Positions 1 through 9,009 of a stretch of 64,000 nucleotides of DNA are shown in pieces. Every line of letters begins with the position of its first letter. The first letter of the stretch is position 1. A program made the translations under genes and the position numbers. The notes below the pieces were generated by a model, which saw only the letters and a program-made list of their open reading frames with translations, made no database searches and was not told the origin of the DNA. The DNA comes from Paracoccus sp. M683 (lineage in GTDB: Bacteria > Pseudomonadota > Alphaproteobacteria > Rhodobacterales > Rhodobacteraceae), in contig NZ_VKDF01000005.1 in assembly GCF_007096355.1 (NCBI RefSeq), forward strand, positions 205,770-269,769, in the 5' to 3' direction.

Positions 1-38
1 CAATCACGAAGTCGTGCAAAAGCAGCATGATAGCCCCC

Positions 39-1571
39 TTACAGTGGAATGTTGTCGTGCTTCTTCCAGGGGTTTGCCAGCTTCTTGCCGCGAAGGCTGG
101 CAAAGGCCCGCGCCACCCGCCGGCGGGTGGAATGCGGCTGGATCACCTCGTCGATAAAGCCCTTTTCGGCGGCGACGAAAGGATTGGCAAAGCGGTCCTC
201 GTAATCCTTGGTCCGGGCTGCGATCTTTTCAGCATCGCCCAATTCGCTGCGATACAGGATCTCGACCGCGCCCTTGGCGCCCATCACCGCGATTTCCGCC
301 GTGGGCCAGGCATAGTTGAAATCGCCGCGCAGATGCTTCGAGGCCATAACGTCATAGGCCCCGCCATAGGCCTTGCGGGTGATCACCGTGACCTTCGGCA
401 CCGTCGCTTCGCCATAGGCGAACAGCAGTTTCGCGCCATGCTTGATGACGCCGCCGTATTCCTGCCCCGTGCCCGGCAGGAAGCCCGGCACATCCACCAG
501 CGTCAGGATCGGGATTTCAAAGGCATCGCAGAAACGCACGAACCGCGCGGCCTTGCGGCTGCTGTCAATGTCAAGGCAGCCCGCCAGCACCATCGGCTGG
601 TTGGCGACGACCCCAACGGTCTGGCCCTCGATGCGGATGAAGCCGGTGATGATATTGGCGGCATAATCCTTCTGGATCTCGTAGAAATCGCCCTCGTCGG
701 CGACCTTTGCGATCAGTTCCTTCATGTCATAGGGCGTGTTCGGATTGTCGGGGATCAGCGTGTCCAGGCTGTGTTCAACCCGCGCCACATCGTCAAAGAA
801 GGGCCGGGTCGGGGCCTTTTCGCGATTGTTCAGCGGCAGGAAGTCGAACAGCCGGCGGATTTCCGACAGCGCCTCGACATCGTTTTCGAACGCCCCATCC
901 GCAACCGAGCTTTTCTTGGTATGGGTCGAGGCGCCGCCAAGCTGCTCGGCGGTGACCACCTCGTTCGTCACCGTCTTGACCACATCCGGGCCGGTCACGA
1001 ACATATAGCTGGTATCCTTCACCATGAAGATGAAGTCGGTCATGGCCGGGCTGTAGACCGCGCCGCCCGCGCAAGGCCCCATGATCAGCGAAATCTGCGG
1101 CACCACGCCGGATGCCATGATGTTGCGCTGGAACACCTCGGCATAGCCCGCCAGGCTGGCCACGCCTTCCTGAATCCGCGCGCCGCCGGAATCGTTGATG
1201 CCGATGACGGGCGCGCCATTCTGCATCGCCATGTCCATGATCTTGCAGATCTTCTGGGCATGGGTTTCCGACAGGCTGCCGCCAAACACGGTGAAATCCT
1301 GCGAAAAGACATAGACCATCCGGCCGTTGATCGTGCCCCATCCGGTGACGACCCCGTCGCCATAGGGCCGGTCGTCCTGCATCCCGAAATCGGTGCTGCG
1401 ATGGGCGACGAACATGTCGAATTCTTCAAAGCTGCCTTCGTCAAGCAGCAGGTCGACACGTTCGCGTGCCGTCAGCTTGCCTCGGGCATGCTGGGCGTCG
1501 ATGCGGCGCTGTCCGCCGCCAAGCCGGGCCTGATCGCGGCGGCGCTCAAGCTCTGACAGGATGTCTTTCAT
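39..1571 (-). CDS. pccB: Propionyl-CoA carboxylase beta subunit (carboxyltransferase)
   Basis: Encodes a 510-residue biotin-dependent carboxyltransferase subunit that moves carboxyl from carboxybiotin to propionyl-CoA to give methylmalonyl-CoA, with the biotinylated alpha subunit as partner. Both halves of the crotonase-like carboxyltransferase fold are present: [18 protein letters not shown] and [12 protein letters not shown] in the N-terminal half, and [16 protein letters not shown] and [10 protein letters not shown] in the C-terminal half. Length is usual for PccB. The start ATG is complement 1569-1571 ([11 protein letters not shown]). The alpha subunit is not in view; it may lie beyond base 1. 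The upstream region carries TTTGCAAA-type repeats, which suggests control by a short-chain-acyl-CoA regulator. Confidence 0.95.
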   Translation of the reverse strand: MKDILSELERRRDQARLGGGQRRIDAQHARGKLTARERVDLLLDEGSFEEFDMFVAHRSTDFGMQDDRPYGDGVVTGWGTINGRMVYVFSQDFTVFGGSLSETHAQKICKIMDMAMQNGAPVIGINDSGGARIQEGVASLAGYAEVFQRNIMASGVVPQISLIMGPCAGGAVYSPAMTDFIFMVKDTSYMFVTGPDVVKTVTNEVVTAEQLGGASTHTKKSSVADGAFENDVEALSEIRRLFDFLPLNNREKAPTRPFFDDVARVEHSLDTLIPDNPNTPYDMKELIAKVADEGDFYEIQKDYAANIITGFIRIEGQTVGVVANQPMVLAGCLDIDSSRKAARFVRFCDAFEIPILTLVDVPGFLPGTGQEYGGVIKHGAKLLFAYGEATVPKVTVITRKAYGGAYDVMASKHLRGDFNYAWPTAEIAVMGAKGAVEILYRSELGDAEKIAARTKDYEDRFANPFVAAEKGFIDEVIQPHSTRRRVARAFASLRGKKLANPWKKHDNIPL

Positions 1572-1641
1572 GGCTGAACCTCCCGGTGAAGTTGCGGGAA
1601 AATACGGTCATAAGCCGCGCGTGAAAAGCGAAATACGGAAT

Positions 1642-1691
1642 ATTTGCAAATCCCATCGCGAAGAGAATCTGCAAACTGCATAATTGCAAAT
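1642..1691. promoter_or_regulatory. Putative PccR/ScfR-type operator repeats upstream of pccB
   Basis: Three TTTGCAAA-like elements lie in 50 bases: a perfect palindrome ATTTGCAAAT (1642-1651), TCTGCAAA (1668-1675) and ATTGCAAA (1683-1690). The last two are 7 bases apart. Repeats of this type are known as binding sites of the ScfR family (PccR of Rhodobacter, RamB in actinobacteria). Their use here is inferred from the sequence match and the position between pccB and the divergent gene. Confidence 0.6.
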
Positions 1692-1791
1692 ATGATCCCG
1701 ACTTGCGTGACGGTCGACGGCCACGATAGCCTGGTTCCAGAAGCTTGCCGCAGATCGTGGGGGCGGGGTTTCCTGAAGGGGCTTTGGGGAA

Positions 1792-2196
1792 ATGCTGGTG
1801 AATGAAAACTCGGCCTGGCTGTGGCGGCGCGAGGGGCGCGAGGACGTGGCCATCTCGCATAACAAATGGGCCGGGACGCCTGACACACAGGATGTCCCGC
1901 GACTTGTGCCTGTGTTGCAGCAGTTGGATGCGCTGGTCGCAACCGCGCGGGATGCACTGGCCGAGCGTAAATATGCGATCTGGGCAGAGGCCTGGCGATA
2001 CGACTATGAGCCATTGCTGACCGCGCGGGAATTTGCCGCCCGTTTCGTGTTCGAAGGTATCGGCTATCCCGATGCACAATCGCTGCACAGCCATTTCTCA
2101 CTGGCCTTTGATGATGATGGCCTTTTTGCCGGGCACGGCTTTTTCGTCAGATTCACGTTAAGCGGCGAACTGGAGGATGTCGAAATGTTCGGCTGA
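1792..2196 (+). CDS. Conserved hypothetical protein, 134 aa
   Basis: A 134-residue soluble protein with no signal peptide or membrane segment. It is rich in Trp, Phe and acidic residues ([11 protein letters not shown] near the start, [17 protein letters not shown] in the middle, [19 protein letters not shown] near the end) and ends [10 protein letters not shown] do not recognise a family. It is divergent from pccB and shares the region with the TTTGCAAA repeats, so it may respond to the same regulator. In Rhodobacter the pccR regulator gene occupies the neighbouring position, but this protein has no helix-turn-helix and is not PccR. Start ATG 1792 follows a GGGG-rich stretch. Confidence 0.7.
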   Translation: MLVNENSAWLWRREGREDVAISHNKWAGTPDTQDVPRLVPVLQQLDALVATARDALAERKYAIWAEAWRYDYEPLLTAREFAARFVFEGIGYPDAQSLHSHFSLAFDDDGLFAGHGFFVRFTLSGELEDVEMFG

Positions 2197-2273
2197 CTGA
2201 TCCATCGGCGCCGGTCGGGCAAAGGATCGGCGGCGTCTTGACGGCGGGCCAATCATTCAGCAAAGCGATAGCC

Positions 2274-3290
2274 ATGGGATTGCAGATTGATCTTGGGGCC
2301 ATTCAGGCCAATTGGCGGGCGCTTGCGGATCGCTCGGGCGCGGCGCGTGCGGCTGCGGTGGTCAAGGCCAATGCCTATGGCCTTGGTGCCGAACGGGTTG
2401 CGCCCGCGTTATACGACGCCGGCGCGCGCGATTTCTTTGTCGCGTTGGCAGCTGAGGGGCAGGCGATCCGCCCGCATCTGGCCGATGATGCGCAGGTTTT
2501 CGTGCTGTCGGGCCATATGGACGGCGCCGATCTGGCCGGTCTGGTGCCGGTGCTGAACAGCCCGCAGCAGTTTTTCCGCGACCGGGCGATCCGCCCCGGC
2601 CGCCCCTTTGCGATTCAGCTGGATACCGGCATGAACCGCCTGGGGATGGAGCCCGCCCAATGGGCCGCCATCCGCGACGAGGCGCTGGCGGCGGGGCCGG
2701 TGCTGATCATGTCGCATCTGGCCTGCGCGGATGAACCCGATCATCCGGCGAATGCCGCCCAGCTGACCGCCTTCCACCAGATGACGGATGGCTGCGGCGT
2801 GCCGCGTTCGCTGGCGGCGACGGGGGGCATCCTGCTGGGGCCGGATTATCATTTCGACCTGACCCGGCCGGGGGTGGGCCTGTATGGCGGGCTGCCCTTT
2901 GCCGACGCGCAGCCGGTGTTGCGCCTGTCGCTGCCTGTGATCCAGACCCGCGATGTGCTGCCTGGCGAATTTGTGGGTTATGGCGCCGCCTGGGTGGCGG
3001 AATCGCCGCGCCGCATCGCCACGGTCGCGGCGGGCTATGCCGACGGGCTGCATCGGGCGATGTCAGGTCGCGGGGCCAGCCTCTATGCGGCAGGCACGGC
3101 CTGCCCGATCGTGGGCCGGGTGTCGATGGACCTGATCACCGTCGATGTGACCGCCCTGGCCGAGGTGCCTGCGGCGCTGGACATCATCTGCCCGGCGCAG
3201 AAGATCGACGACCTGGCTGCCCGCGCCGGCACCATCGGATATGAGATCCTGACCTCGCTTGGCCGGCGCTACGAACGGACCTATCTGTGA
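2274..3290 (+). CDS. alr: Alanine racemase
   Basis: PLP-dependent racemase that interconverts L- and D-alanine for peptidoglycan synthesis. The PLP-binding lysine is in [10 protein letters not shown] near residue 40. The N-terminal barrel ([31 protein letters not shown]) and the C-terminal beta domain ([31 protein letters not shown]) are complete. I chose ATG 2274 (338 aa), which begins at the family's usual IDLxAIxxNW segment. A TTG at 2238 would add 12 residues without a family match. The stop overlaps the GTG start of the next gene by 4 bases, so it is probably cotranscribed with the ABC pair. Confidence 0.93.
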   Translation: MGLQIDLGAIQANWRALADRSGAARAAAVVKANAYGLGAERVAPALYDAGARDFFVALAAEGQAIRPHLADDAQVFVLSGHMDGADLAGLVPVLNSPQQFFRDRAIRPGRPFAIQLDTGMNRLGMEPAQWAAIRDEALAAGPVLIMSHLACADEPDHPANAAQLTAFHQMTDGCGVPRSLAATGGILLGPDYHFDLTRPGVGLYGGLPFADAQPVLRLSLPVIQTRDVLPGEFVGYGAAWVAESPRRIATVAAGYADGLHRAMSGRGASLYAAGTACPIVGRVSMDLITVDVTALAEVPAALDIICPAQKIDDLAARAGTIGYEILTSLGRRYERTYL

Positions 3291-4051
3291 ACCCAGTCAG
3301 GCTGACCGGGCGCGCGGCCCTGCGGCTGACGCGGGGCATTGGGGCGGTGACGCTGTTCACGGCGCAGGGCTTGTTCGGGCTGCGGTCCTTTTATCTGCGC
3401 GCCTTCGTGACGCAGCTGTTGCAGATCGGCTGGCTGTCGCTGCCCGTGGTGGGGCTGACGGCGCTGTTCACAGGCGCGGCGCTGGCCTTGCAGATCCACT
3501 CGGGCGGGGCGCGGTTTCAGGCCGGCGATGTGGTGCCGGCCATCGTGGCCATCGGCATGGTGCGCGAGCTTGGGCCGGTGCTGGGCGGGCTGATGGTCGC
3601 TGCGCGCGTGGCCAGTTCCATCGCGGCCGAGATCGGCACGATGAAGGTGACCGAACAGATCGACGCGCTGGTGACGCTGTCCACCGATCCGATGCGCTGG
3701 CTGGTGACGCCGCGGCTGTGGGCGGGGCTGCTGACGGTGCCGCTGCTGGTCGGGGTGGGCGATGTCATCGGTATCATGGGCGGCTGGCTGGTCGGCACGC
3801 AATCTCTGGGCTTTACCTCGGCCGCCTATCTGTCGAACAGCTGGGCCTATCTGGAAAGCTGGGACGTGCTGTCCGGCCTGATCAAGGGCGCCGCTTTCGG
3901 GCTGATCGTCGCGGTCAGCGGATGCTGGTTTGGCATGCGCTCGGGGCGCGGGGCCGAGGGCGTGGGGCGCGCCACGAAATCCGCCGTCGTCGCGGCGGCG
4001 GTCGGCATTCTGGCGGCGAATTTCCTTCTGACCGGGGCGTTCTTCCAATGA
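3287..4051 (+). CDS. mlaE: MlaE-type ABC transporter permease
   Basis: 254-residue integral membrane permease of the MlaE (DUF140) family, used in phospholipid or hydrophobic-compound transport across the envelope. Family marks include [40 protein letters not shown] and [17 protein letters not shown]. The GTG start at 3287 overlaps the alr stop (GTGA). The gene's own stop overlaps the ATG of the ATPase gene (ATGA), so the pair is translationally coupled. The usual MCE-domain partner (MlaD) does not follow, which is odd for this family. Confidence 0.88.
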   Translation: MNPVRLTGRAALRLTRGIGAVTLFTAQGLFGLRSFYLRAFVTQLLQIGWLSLPVVGLTALFTGAALALQIHSGGARFQAGDVVPAIVAIGMVRELGPVLGGLMVAARVASSIAAEIGTMKVTEQIDALVTLSTDPMRWLVTPRLWAGLLTVPLLVGVGDVIGIMGGWLVGTQSLGFTSAAYLSNSWAYLESWDVLSGLIKGAAFGLIVAVSGCWFGMRSGRGAEGVGRATKSAVVAAAVGILAANFLLTGAFFQ

Positions 4052-4761
4052 TCGAGACGCGCGGCTTGCAGAAAAGCTTTGGTGCCAAGCGGGTGCTGGA
4101 CGGCGTCAGCCTGAGGGTGGGGCAGGGCGAAAGCCTCTGCGTCATCGGCCAGTCGGGAACCGGCAAGTCGGTGCTGCTGAAATGCATCCTTGGTCTGGTG
4201 GGCACCGATGCCGGGCAGGTGCTGTGGCAGGACCAGCCGCTGACCCCCACCCGCCGGCGCGCGTTCATGGCCCGCTTTGGCATGCTGTTCCAAAGCGCCG
4301 CGCTGTTCGACAGCCTGTCGGTCTGGCAGAACGTGGCTTTCCGCCTGCGCCAGCGTCTGCCCGATGCCGAGGCCCGCGCCATCGCGATCGACAAGCTGGC
4401 CCGCGTCGGTCTTGGTCCCGAGACCGCCGATCTGATGCCGGCCGAGCTGTCGGGCGGCATGGCCAAGCGAGCCGGTCTTGCCCGCGCCATCGCAGATGAT
4501 CCGGCGGTGATCTTCTTTGACGAGCCGACGACCGGGCTGGACCCGATCCGCGCCCGCCGCATCAACCAGCTGATCCGGGGCATCGTGACCGAAACCGGCG
4601 CGACCGCCATCACCATCACGCATGACATGGGGTCCGTTCGCGCCATCGGCGACCGGGTCGCGCTGTTGCAGGATGGCCGCATTGCCTGGGATGGCCCCGT
4701 CGCGGCCATGGCCGAGGCCGAACCGCTGCGCGGGTTTCTGGGCCTGACCGAACAGCCGTGA
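4048..4761 (+). CDS. mlaF: MlaF-type ABC transporter ATPase
   Basis: 237-residue ATPase partner of the upstream MlaE permease. Walker A is GQSGTGKS, the signature is LSGGMAKRAGLARA, Walker B is VIFFDEPTTGLDP, and the switch histidine is in TITHDMGSV. The start ATG 4048 overlaps the permease stop, and the family N-terminus ([12 protein letters not shown]) begins exactly there. The open frame extends upstream to about 3259 but that part is out of frame with alr and the permease and is not coding. No MlaD, MlaC or MlaB follows; the next gene is phoH after about 180 bases. Confidence 0.88.
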   Translation: MIETRGLQKSFGAKRVLDGVSLRVGQGESLCVIGQSGTGKSVLLKCILGLVGTDAGQVLWQDQPLTPTRRRAFMARFGMLFQSAALFDSLSVWQNVAFRLRQRLPDAEARAIAIDKLARVGLGPETADLMPAELSGGMAKRAGLARAIADDPAVIFFDEPTTGLDPIRARRINQLIRGIVTETGATAITITHDMGSVRAIGDRVALLQDGRIAWDGPVAAMAEAEPLRGFLGLTEQP

Positions 4762-4939
4762 TCGGGGTGCGGGACGGCTGGCTGACGGTCCATTGCCGCC
4801 GCTTTGCCCGGCAGCCCCGGCAAAATCCCGCAGGGTGCTGTCCTGGGGGCCACAATCTCGGTTCAAATCCACGGCGATCCCTTGCGAAATCGCGCCGGGA
4901 TTGTCACCATGATCCCATAGCCCGTTTCAGGAGTCGCTT

Positions 4940-6013
4940 TTGGGTCTGAACCCCACGCCCCCCGTCGCACCCGCCGCCAGCGAAACCTTGCTGGAATTTC
5001 CCGACAATCGCCTGTTGATCGACCTGTGCGGTGCGAATGACCGCCACCTTGCCCGGATCGAAGAGGCGTTGGGCGTCCATATCCTGCGCCGTGGCAATCT
5101 TCTGGCCGTCGTCGGCCCGGCCGAGGCACAGGCCGAGGCCGCACAGGTCTTGCGCGCGCTGTATGCCCGGCTGGAGCAGGGCCGCAGCGTCGAGATGGCC
5201 GAGGTCGAGGCCGCCTTGCGCATGGGGGCCGACACCGGACCCGAGACGACCCCGACCGAGCAGCTGGAGATGTTCGCCGCCGGCAATTACGAACTGCGCA
5301 CTCGCAAGAAGTCGGTTGAACCCCGGACCGACGCGCAAAAAGCCTATGTCCGGGCGCTGTTCGAAAATGAACTGGCCTTCGGCATCGGCCCGGCCGGCAC
5401 CGGCAAGACCTATCTGGCGGTGGCCGTGGGCGTCACCATGCTGATCAGCGGCCAGGTCGACCGCATCATCCTGTCGCGCCCGGCCGTCGAGGCGGGCGAG
5501 CGTCTGGGCTTTCTGCCCGGCGACATGAAGGAAAAGGTCGATCCCTATATGCAGCCGCTTTATGACGCGCTGAACGATTTCCTTCCCGGCAAGCAATTGC
5601 AGAAGCTGATGGAAGAAAAGCGCATCGAGATCGCGCCGCTGGCCTTCATGCGCGGGCGCACCCTGTCCAGCGCCTTTGTCGTGCTGGACGAGGCGCAGAA
5701 CGCGACCAGTATGCAGATGAAGATGTTCCTGACCCGTCTTGGCGAAGGCAGCCGCATGGTGATCACCGGCGACCGCACCCAGATCGACCTGCCGCGCGGG
5801 GTCCAGTCTGGTCTGAACGATGCGGAAAATATCCTGAAGGATATCAAGGGGATCAGCTTCAGCTATTTCACCGCCAATGATGTCGTGCGGCACCCGCTGG
5901 TGGCGCGCATCATCATGGCCTATGACGCCGAGGCCGAGGCGGCACTGGCCCGTGGCGAACCCGTTGACACGCGCGGCGGCTATATCCCGCGCCGGGGGCG
6001 GACCGATGCCTGA
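4940..6013 (+). CDS. phoH: PhoH-family ATPase (PhoH-like protein)
   Basis: 357-residue P-loop ATPase of the PhoH/YbeZ family, linked to RNA metabolism and usually encoded beside ybeY. Walker A is GPAGTGKTYLA, Walker B is FVVLDEAQNA, and ITGDRTQIDLP is the family motif following it. The start is a TTG at 4940, supported by AGGAG at 4929-4933 and by the lack of a suitable ATG. The stop overlaps the start of ybeY. About 180 bases separate it from mlaF; I see no gene or tRNA in that gap. Confidence 0.9.
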   Translation: MGLNPTPPVAPAASETLLEFPDNRLLIDLCGANDRHLARIEEALGVHILRRGNLLAVVGPAEAQAEAAQVLRALYARLEQGRSVEMAEVEAALRMGADTGPETTPTEQLEMFAAGNYELRTRKKSVEPRTDAQKAYVRALFENELAFGIGPAGTGKTYLAVAVGVTMLISGQVDRIILSRPAVEAGERLGFLPGDMKEKVDPYMQPLYDALNDFLPGKQLQKLMEEKRIEIAPLAFMRGRTLSSAFVVLDEAQNATSMQMKMFLTRLGEGSRMVITGDRTQIDLPRGVQSGLNDAENILKDIKGISFSYFTANDVVRHPLVARIIMAYDAEAEAALARGEPVDTRGGYIPRRGRTDA

Positions 6014-6515
6014 GCCAGCCGCGCCGGCATCCGCCGACACCGTCATCGAGGACGAGCGATGGGAAACCGCCGGGCTTGAGGATCTGGCCGACCGGGCGGC
6101 GGCTGCGACGCTGAACTGGCTTGGCATGGCCCCGGCCGAGATCGTGGTCATGGGCTGCGATGACGCCCGGATCGCCGGGCTGAACGCCGATTTTCGCGGC
6201 AAGCCCCGCGCCACCAATGTGCTAAGCTGGCCAGCGGTCGAGCACCTGCCCCATGCGCCAGGTGCGCGCCCGCAATTGCCCGATACGGATGAACTGGGCG
6301 ATATCGCCATCGCATTCGAGACATGCACGGCCGAGGCCGAGGCGCAGGGCAAGCCTTTTGCCGACCATGTGACGCATCTGCTGGTCCATGCGATCCTGCA
6401 TCTGGCGGGCTATGATCACGAAAACGATGCCGATGCCGAAACCATGGAAGCGGCCGAGCGTTCGATCCTGTCGGGCCTGGCCATACCCGACCCCTATGTA
6501 GAGAAAGTGAAATGA
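6006..6515 (+). CDS. ybeY: Endoribonuclease YbeY (rRNA maturation)
   Basis: 169-residue metal-dependent endoribonuclease involved in 16S rRNA 3'-end processing and ribosome quality control. The zinc-binding motif is HAILHLAGYDHE (three histidines in HxxxHLxGYDH), and the preceding TNVLSWP and ELGDIAIA are characteristic. ATG 6006 overlaps the phoH stop by 8 bases. The stop overlaps the ATG of the next gene (ATGA). The order phoH-ybeY-corC is the usual one in proteobacteria. Confidence 0.92.
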   Translation: MPEPAAPASADTVIEDERWETAGLEDLADRAAAATLNWLGMAPAEIVVMGCDDARIAGLNADFRGKPRATNVLSWPAVEHLPHAPGARPQLPDTDELGDIAIAFETCTAEAEAQGKPFADHVTHLLVHAILHLAGYDHENDADAETMEAAERSILSGLAIPDPYVEKVK

Positions 6516-7423
6516 GTTCCGAACCCCGACCTAGCAGCCCCCCCCTTGGCGATGAACCGGCCGGAATGGCCGATGGCGTAGGGGGGGATGGGCGTGATCT
6601 GCCTAGCCAGCGCGGTTTTCTGGGCCGTTTCTTCGGCGAAATCTTCGGCAGCGAGGATGATTCCGCCGCCCTGAAGGACGACGAGGACGACAGCCGCCCC
6701 GCTGCTCATCCGGCGCCGGGCATGGTCAATCTGCGGCGCATGCGCGTCGATGACGTCGCCATCCCCAAGGTCGAGATCGTGGCCGCGCCGATCAATGTGT
6801 CGCTGGATGATCTGGTCGACATGTTCCGCGAACACGGTTTTTCCCGCATTCCGGTCTTTCGCGGCACGCTGGACAGCCCGCTTGGGCTGATCCATCTGAA
6901 GGATCTGGCGTTGAAACACGGGTTTGGCAAGGGCGGGCGCTTTACCTTGCGGCCGATGCTGCGACCCTTGCTTTACGTGCCGCCATCCATGCCCATCGGG
7001 GTGCTGTTGCAGCAGATGCAGCAGAAGCGGATGCATATGGCGCTGGTCATCGACGAATATGGCGGGGTGGACGGGCTGGTCACGATCGAGGATCTGATCG
7101 AACAGGTCATTGGCGAGATCGAGGACGAGCATGACGAGGACGAGGGCGGGTTGTGGCAGGCCGAAAAGCCGGGTCAGTGGCTGATCCAGGCCCGCGCGCC
7201 CCTGGCCGAGGTCGAGGCCGAGACCGGGCTGCGCCTTGGCAGCGAGGATCAGGACGAGGAAATCGACACGCTTGGCGGGCTGATCTTCATGATGACCGGC
7301 CGCATTCCGCTGCGCGGCGAGGTGATCGGCCATCCGTCCGGGGCCGAGTTCGAGGTGGTCGATGCCGATCCGCGCCGGATCAAGCGGGTGCGGTTGCGCG
7401 CGCCCGAGGTGCCGGCGGAGTGA
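6512..7423 (+). CDS. CorC/YbeX-type CBS-domain protein
   Basis: 303 residues. A charged N-terminus is followed by two CBS domains (VAAPINVSLDDLVDMFREHG, and VPPSMPIGVLLQQMQQKRMH ending in DEYGGVDGLVTIEDLIEQ) and a C-terminal CorC_HlyC domain (from about residue 215, with DEEIDTLGGLIF). Proteins of this type are cytosolic partners in magnesium and cobalt homeostasis or stand-alone YbeX. There is no membrane domain, so it matches YbeX/CorC rather than the membrane hemolysin paralogues. It is the last gene of the operon, and a dispersed repeat with hairpin potential follows the stop. Confidence 0.88.
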   Translation: MSSEPRPSSPPLGDEPAGMADGVGGDGRDLPSQRGFLGRFFGEIFGSEDDSAALKDDEDDSRPAAHPAPGMVNLRRMRVDDVAIPKVEIVAAPINVSLDDLVDMFREHGFSRIPVFRGTLDSPLGLIHLKDLALKHGFGKGGRFTLRPMLRPLLYVPPSMPIGVLLQQMQQKRMHMALVIDEYGGVDGLVTIEDLIEQVIGEIEDEHDEDEGGLWQAEKPGQWLIQARAPLAEVEAETGLRLGSEDQDEEIDTLGGLIFMMTGRIPLRGEVIGHPSGAEFEVVDADPRRIKRVRLRAPEVPAE

Positions 7424-7470
7424 TGGCGCCGCCGGGTGCCTCCGGCGGGGATATTTTCGTGAAGAAGAAG
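7424..7470 (+). repeat. Dispersed hairpin/GAAGAAGAA repeat, copy A
   Basis: A GC hairpin (GCCGCCGGG...TCCGGCGGG) runs into GGATATTTTCGTGAAGAAGA. It fills the gap between two convergent genes. It shares the GGATATTT and GAAGAAGAA blocks with four other places in this window. Confidence 0.7.
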
Positions 7471-7474
7471 GCGG

Positions 7475-8281
7475 CTAGCCCAGGGCAGCAAATGCCGGGG
7501 CGTGGGTGATCTGCGCGCCGGGCTGGATGCCGGGGCCTGTGCCTTGCAGAAAGGGGCCAGCATAGGGCGATTGCAGGTCGACCGGCTGAAAGCCCATGCG
7601 GCTGTAATAGGCCGGGTCGCCGAGCAGGATGATAGCGTGATCGGGGCGGGCCTCGATGGCCGCGCGGATCAGCGCCTTGCCAAGGCCGCGCTTTTGCATC
7701 GCCGGGTGGACGGCGACCGGGGCGAGCGCCAGGGCCGGGAAGGGCGCCAGGAGCGGGGACAGGGCGATGTGGCCAAGGATCGTGCCATCGTGATGCGCGA
7801 CCAGTGACAGGTTCAGGTCGCCGTCGCGGCGCAGGGCATCGACCAGTTTCGCCTCGTCATCGCCGCCGAAGGCCCTGCGGTTCAGGGCGCCGATGGCGTC
7901 GCCGTCGCTGGGGATTTCCTGACGGATCAGGGGATGGGCATCAATGCGCTGGAAGTCGCGGGTGATCGCGGTCGATGACCGGCCCCATTCGCTGTCCTTG
8001 GTGCGGGTGTGGTGGGCGGCGAAAGCCTCGGCGTCGGTGAAAAGCTCTGACAAATGCCAGATCAGCGGGTTCTCGTCTTGGGTCGGATCAAAGCGCAGGT
8101 TGCCCGGCTCGGCCCGGCTGAGGCGGGTATGTTCTGGCAAGAGCGACAGGGCCGTCAGCATCTGCGCCGCATCGGCGCAGATCAAGCGGCCGGTCAGCGC
8201 CACCATCGGGGGCTGAAGCGTGATCGGGGTGCCGCTGCTGTCGCAGGTGGTGGCATGATGGTGTTCGCAGGTGCAGCTCAT
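7475..8281 (-). CDS. ABM-type monooxygenase domain fused to GNAT acetyltransferase
   Basis: 268 residues. Residues 1-15 are Cys/His-rich (MSCTCEHHHATTC). Residues of about 20-115 resemble the small antibiotic-biosynthesis-monooxygenase (ABM, YgiN-like) fold: VALTGRLICADAAQMLTAL, then RAEPGNLRFD, then FTDAEAFAAHHTR. About 118-268 is a YhbS-like GNAT acetyltransferase with ALAPVAVHPAMQKRGLGKAL as the acetyl-CoA loop and LLGDPAYYSRMGF. ATG at complement 8279-8281 overlaps the DUF72 stop by 4 bases, so the two are an operon. Substrates are unknown. The fusion of these two small enzyme folds is unusual to my knowledge. Confidence 0.78.
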   Translation of the reverse strand: MSCTCEHHHATTCDSSGTPITLQPPMVALTGRLICADAAQMLTALSLLPEHTRLSRAEPGNLRFDPTQDENPLIWHLSELFTDAEAFAAHHTRTKDSEWGRSSTAITRDFQRIDAHPLIRQEIPSDGDAIGALNRRAFGGDDEAKLVDALRRDGDLNLSLVAHHDGTILGHIALSPLLAPFPALALAPVAVHPAMQKRGLGKALIRAAIEARPDHAIILLGDPAYYSRMGFQPVDLQSPYAGPFLQGTGPGIQPGAQITHAPAFAALG

Positions 8282-9009
8282 CTCAGTCTTTCGATCAGGG
8301 CCATGGCGGCGGCCGGATTCCGGTGCTTGGTGCCAGAGATAACATAGAGATAGAGGTCGCGGCCATCGGCCATTCGGCGGGCCTCGGTCGCCCATCGGTC
8401 CAGATCGGCGGGGGCGTATCCGCCGACGATATCCTGCGTGCCCATGATCCGGAGATAGGCGAAATCGGCGGTTTCAGCGTCGATATCGGGGAATTTGCTG
8501 TCGCCGCTGCGGATCAGCGCGATATTGCGGTCGCGGCAGAGGCTGGCGGCGGCGGGATCAGCGAAACTGTCGTGGCGGGCCTCGATCGCGTGGCGCAGGG
8601 GCTGGCCGTCCTGTTCGTCGGGCAGAAGGGCGAGGAAGGCGGCGAAATCGGTCGGGTCGAATTGCTTGGTTTCGGCGAATTGCCAGTTGATCGGCCCGAG
8701 CTTGGGGCCGAGGCGGGTGATGCCGGAATTGAGGAAACGGCTCACGCTGTCGCCGGCCTCGGCAAGGATGCGGCGGTTGGTGGCGAAGCGGCTGGCCTTG
8801 ACGGCGAAGGCGAAATCCTCGGGGGTTTCGTCATGCCATTTCTGGAAGCTCTCGGGCTTCTGGCTGCCGTAATAGGTGGCGTTTATTTCGATGCTGGAGA
8901 GCGCGCGGGAGGCGTATTCGAGTTCGCGTTTCTGCGGCAGGCCCTCGGGGTAAAAGGCGCCGCCGCGCCATTCGGGGAAGTTCCAGCCGCCGATGCCGAT
9001 GCGGATCAT
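8278..9009 (-). CDS. DUF72-family protein
   Basis: 243-residue DUF72 protein (YecE-like TIM-barrel family of unknown function). Marks: RIGIGGWNFPEWRGGAFYP at the start, LSSIEINATYYGSQKPESF, FAVKASRFATNRRIL, and GPINWQFAETKQFD. Complete, with usual length. It is the first gene of a minus-strand pair with the ABM-GNAT fusion. The biochemical role of DUF72 is not established. Confidence 0.88.
   Translation of the reverse strand: MIRIGIGGWNFPEWRGGAFYPEGLPQKRELEYASRALSSIEINATYYGSQKPESFQKWHDETPEDFAFAVKASRFATNRRILAEAGDSVSRFLNSGITRLGPKLGPINWQFAETKQFDPTDFAAFLALLPDEQDGQPLRHAIEARHDSFADPAAASLCRDRNIALIRSGDSKFPDIDAETADFAYLRIMGTQDIVGGYAPADLDRWATEARRMADGRDLYLYVISGTKHRNPAAAMALIERLR

Noticed and set aside
27..1556. 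509-codon open frame on the plus strand
   Set aside because: It mirrors pccB almost exactly; the protein is His/Arg-rich without family features.
1568..2101. Minus-strand frames running through the pccB upstream region
   Set aside because: They run through the TTTGCAAA sites and oppose the 134-residue gene, without a ribosome site or domain.
3259..4047. Upstream in-frame extension of the MlaF ATPase
   Set aside because: The extension lies over the MlaE gene in another frame; the ATPase family starts at ATG 4048.
4850..4885. GGTTCAAATCC resembling a tRNA T-loop before phoH
   Set aside because: The flanking bases cannot form a T stem or acceptor stem, and no anticodon arm is present.
4904..6352. 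482-codon minus-strand frame opposite phoH and ybeY
   Set aside because: The plus-strand genes have intact P-loop and zinc motifs; the antisense frame has no domain.
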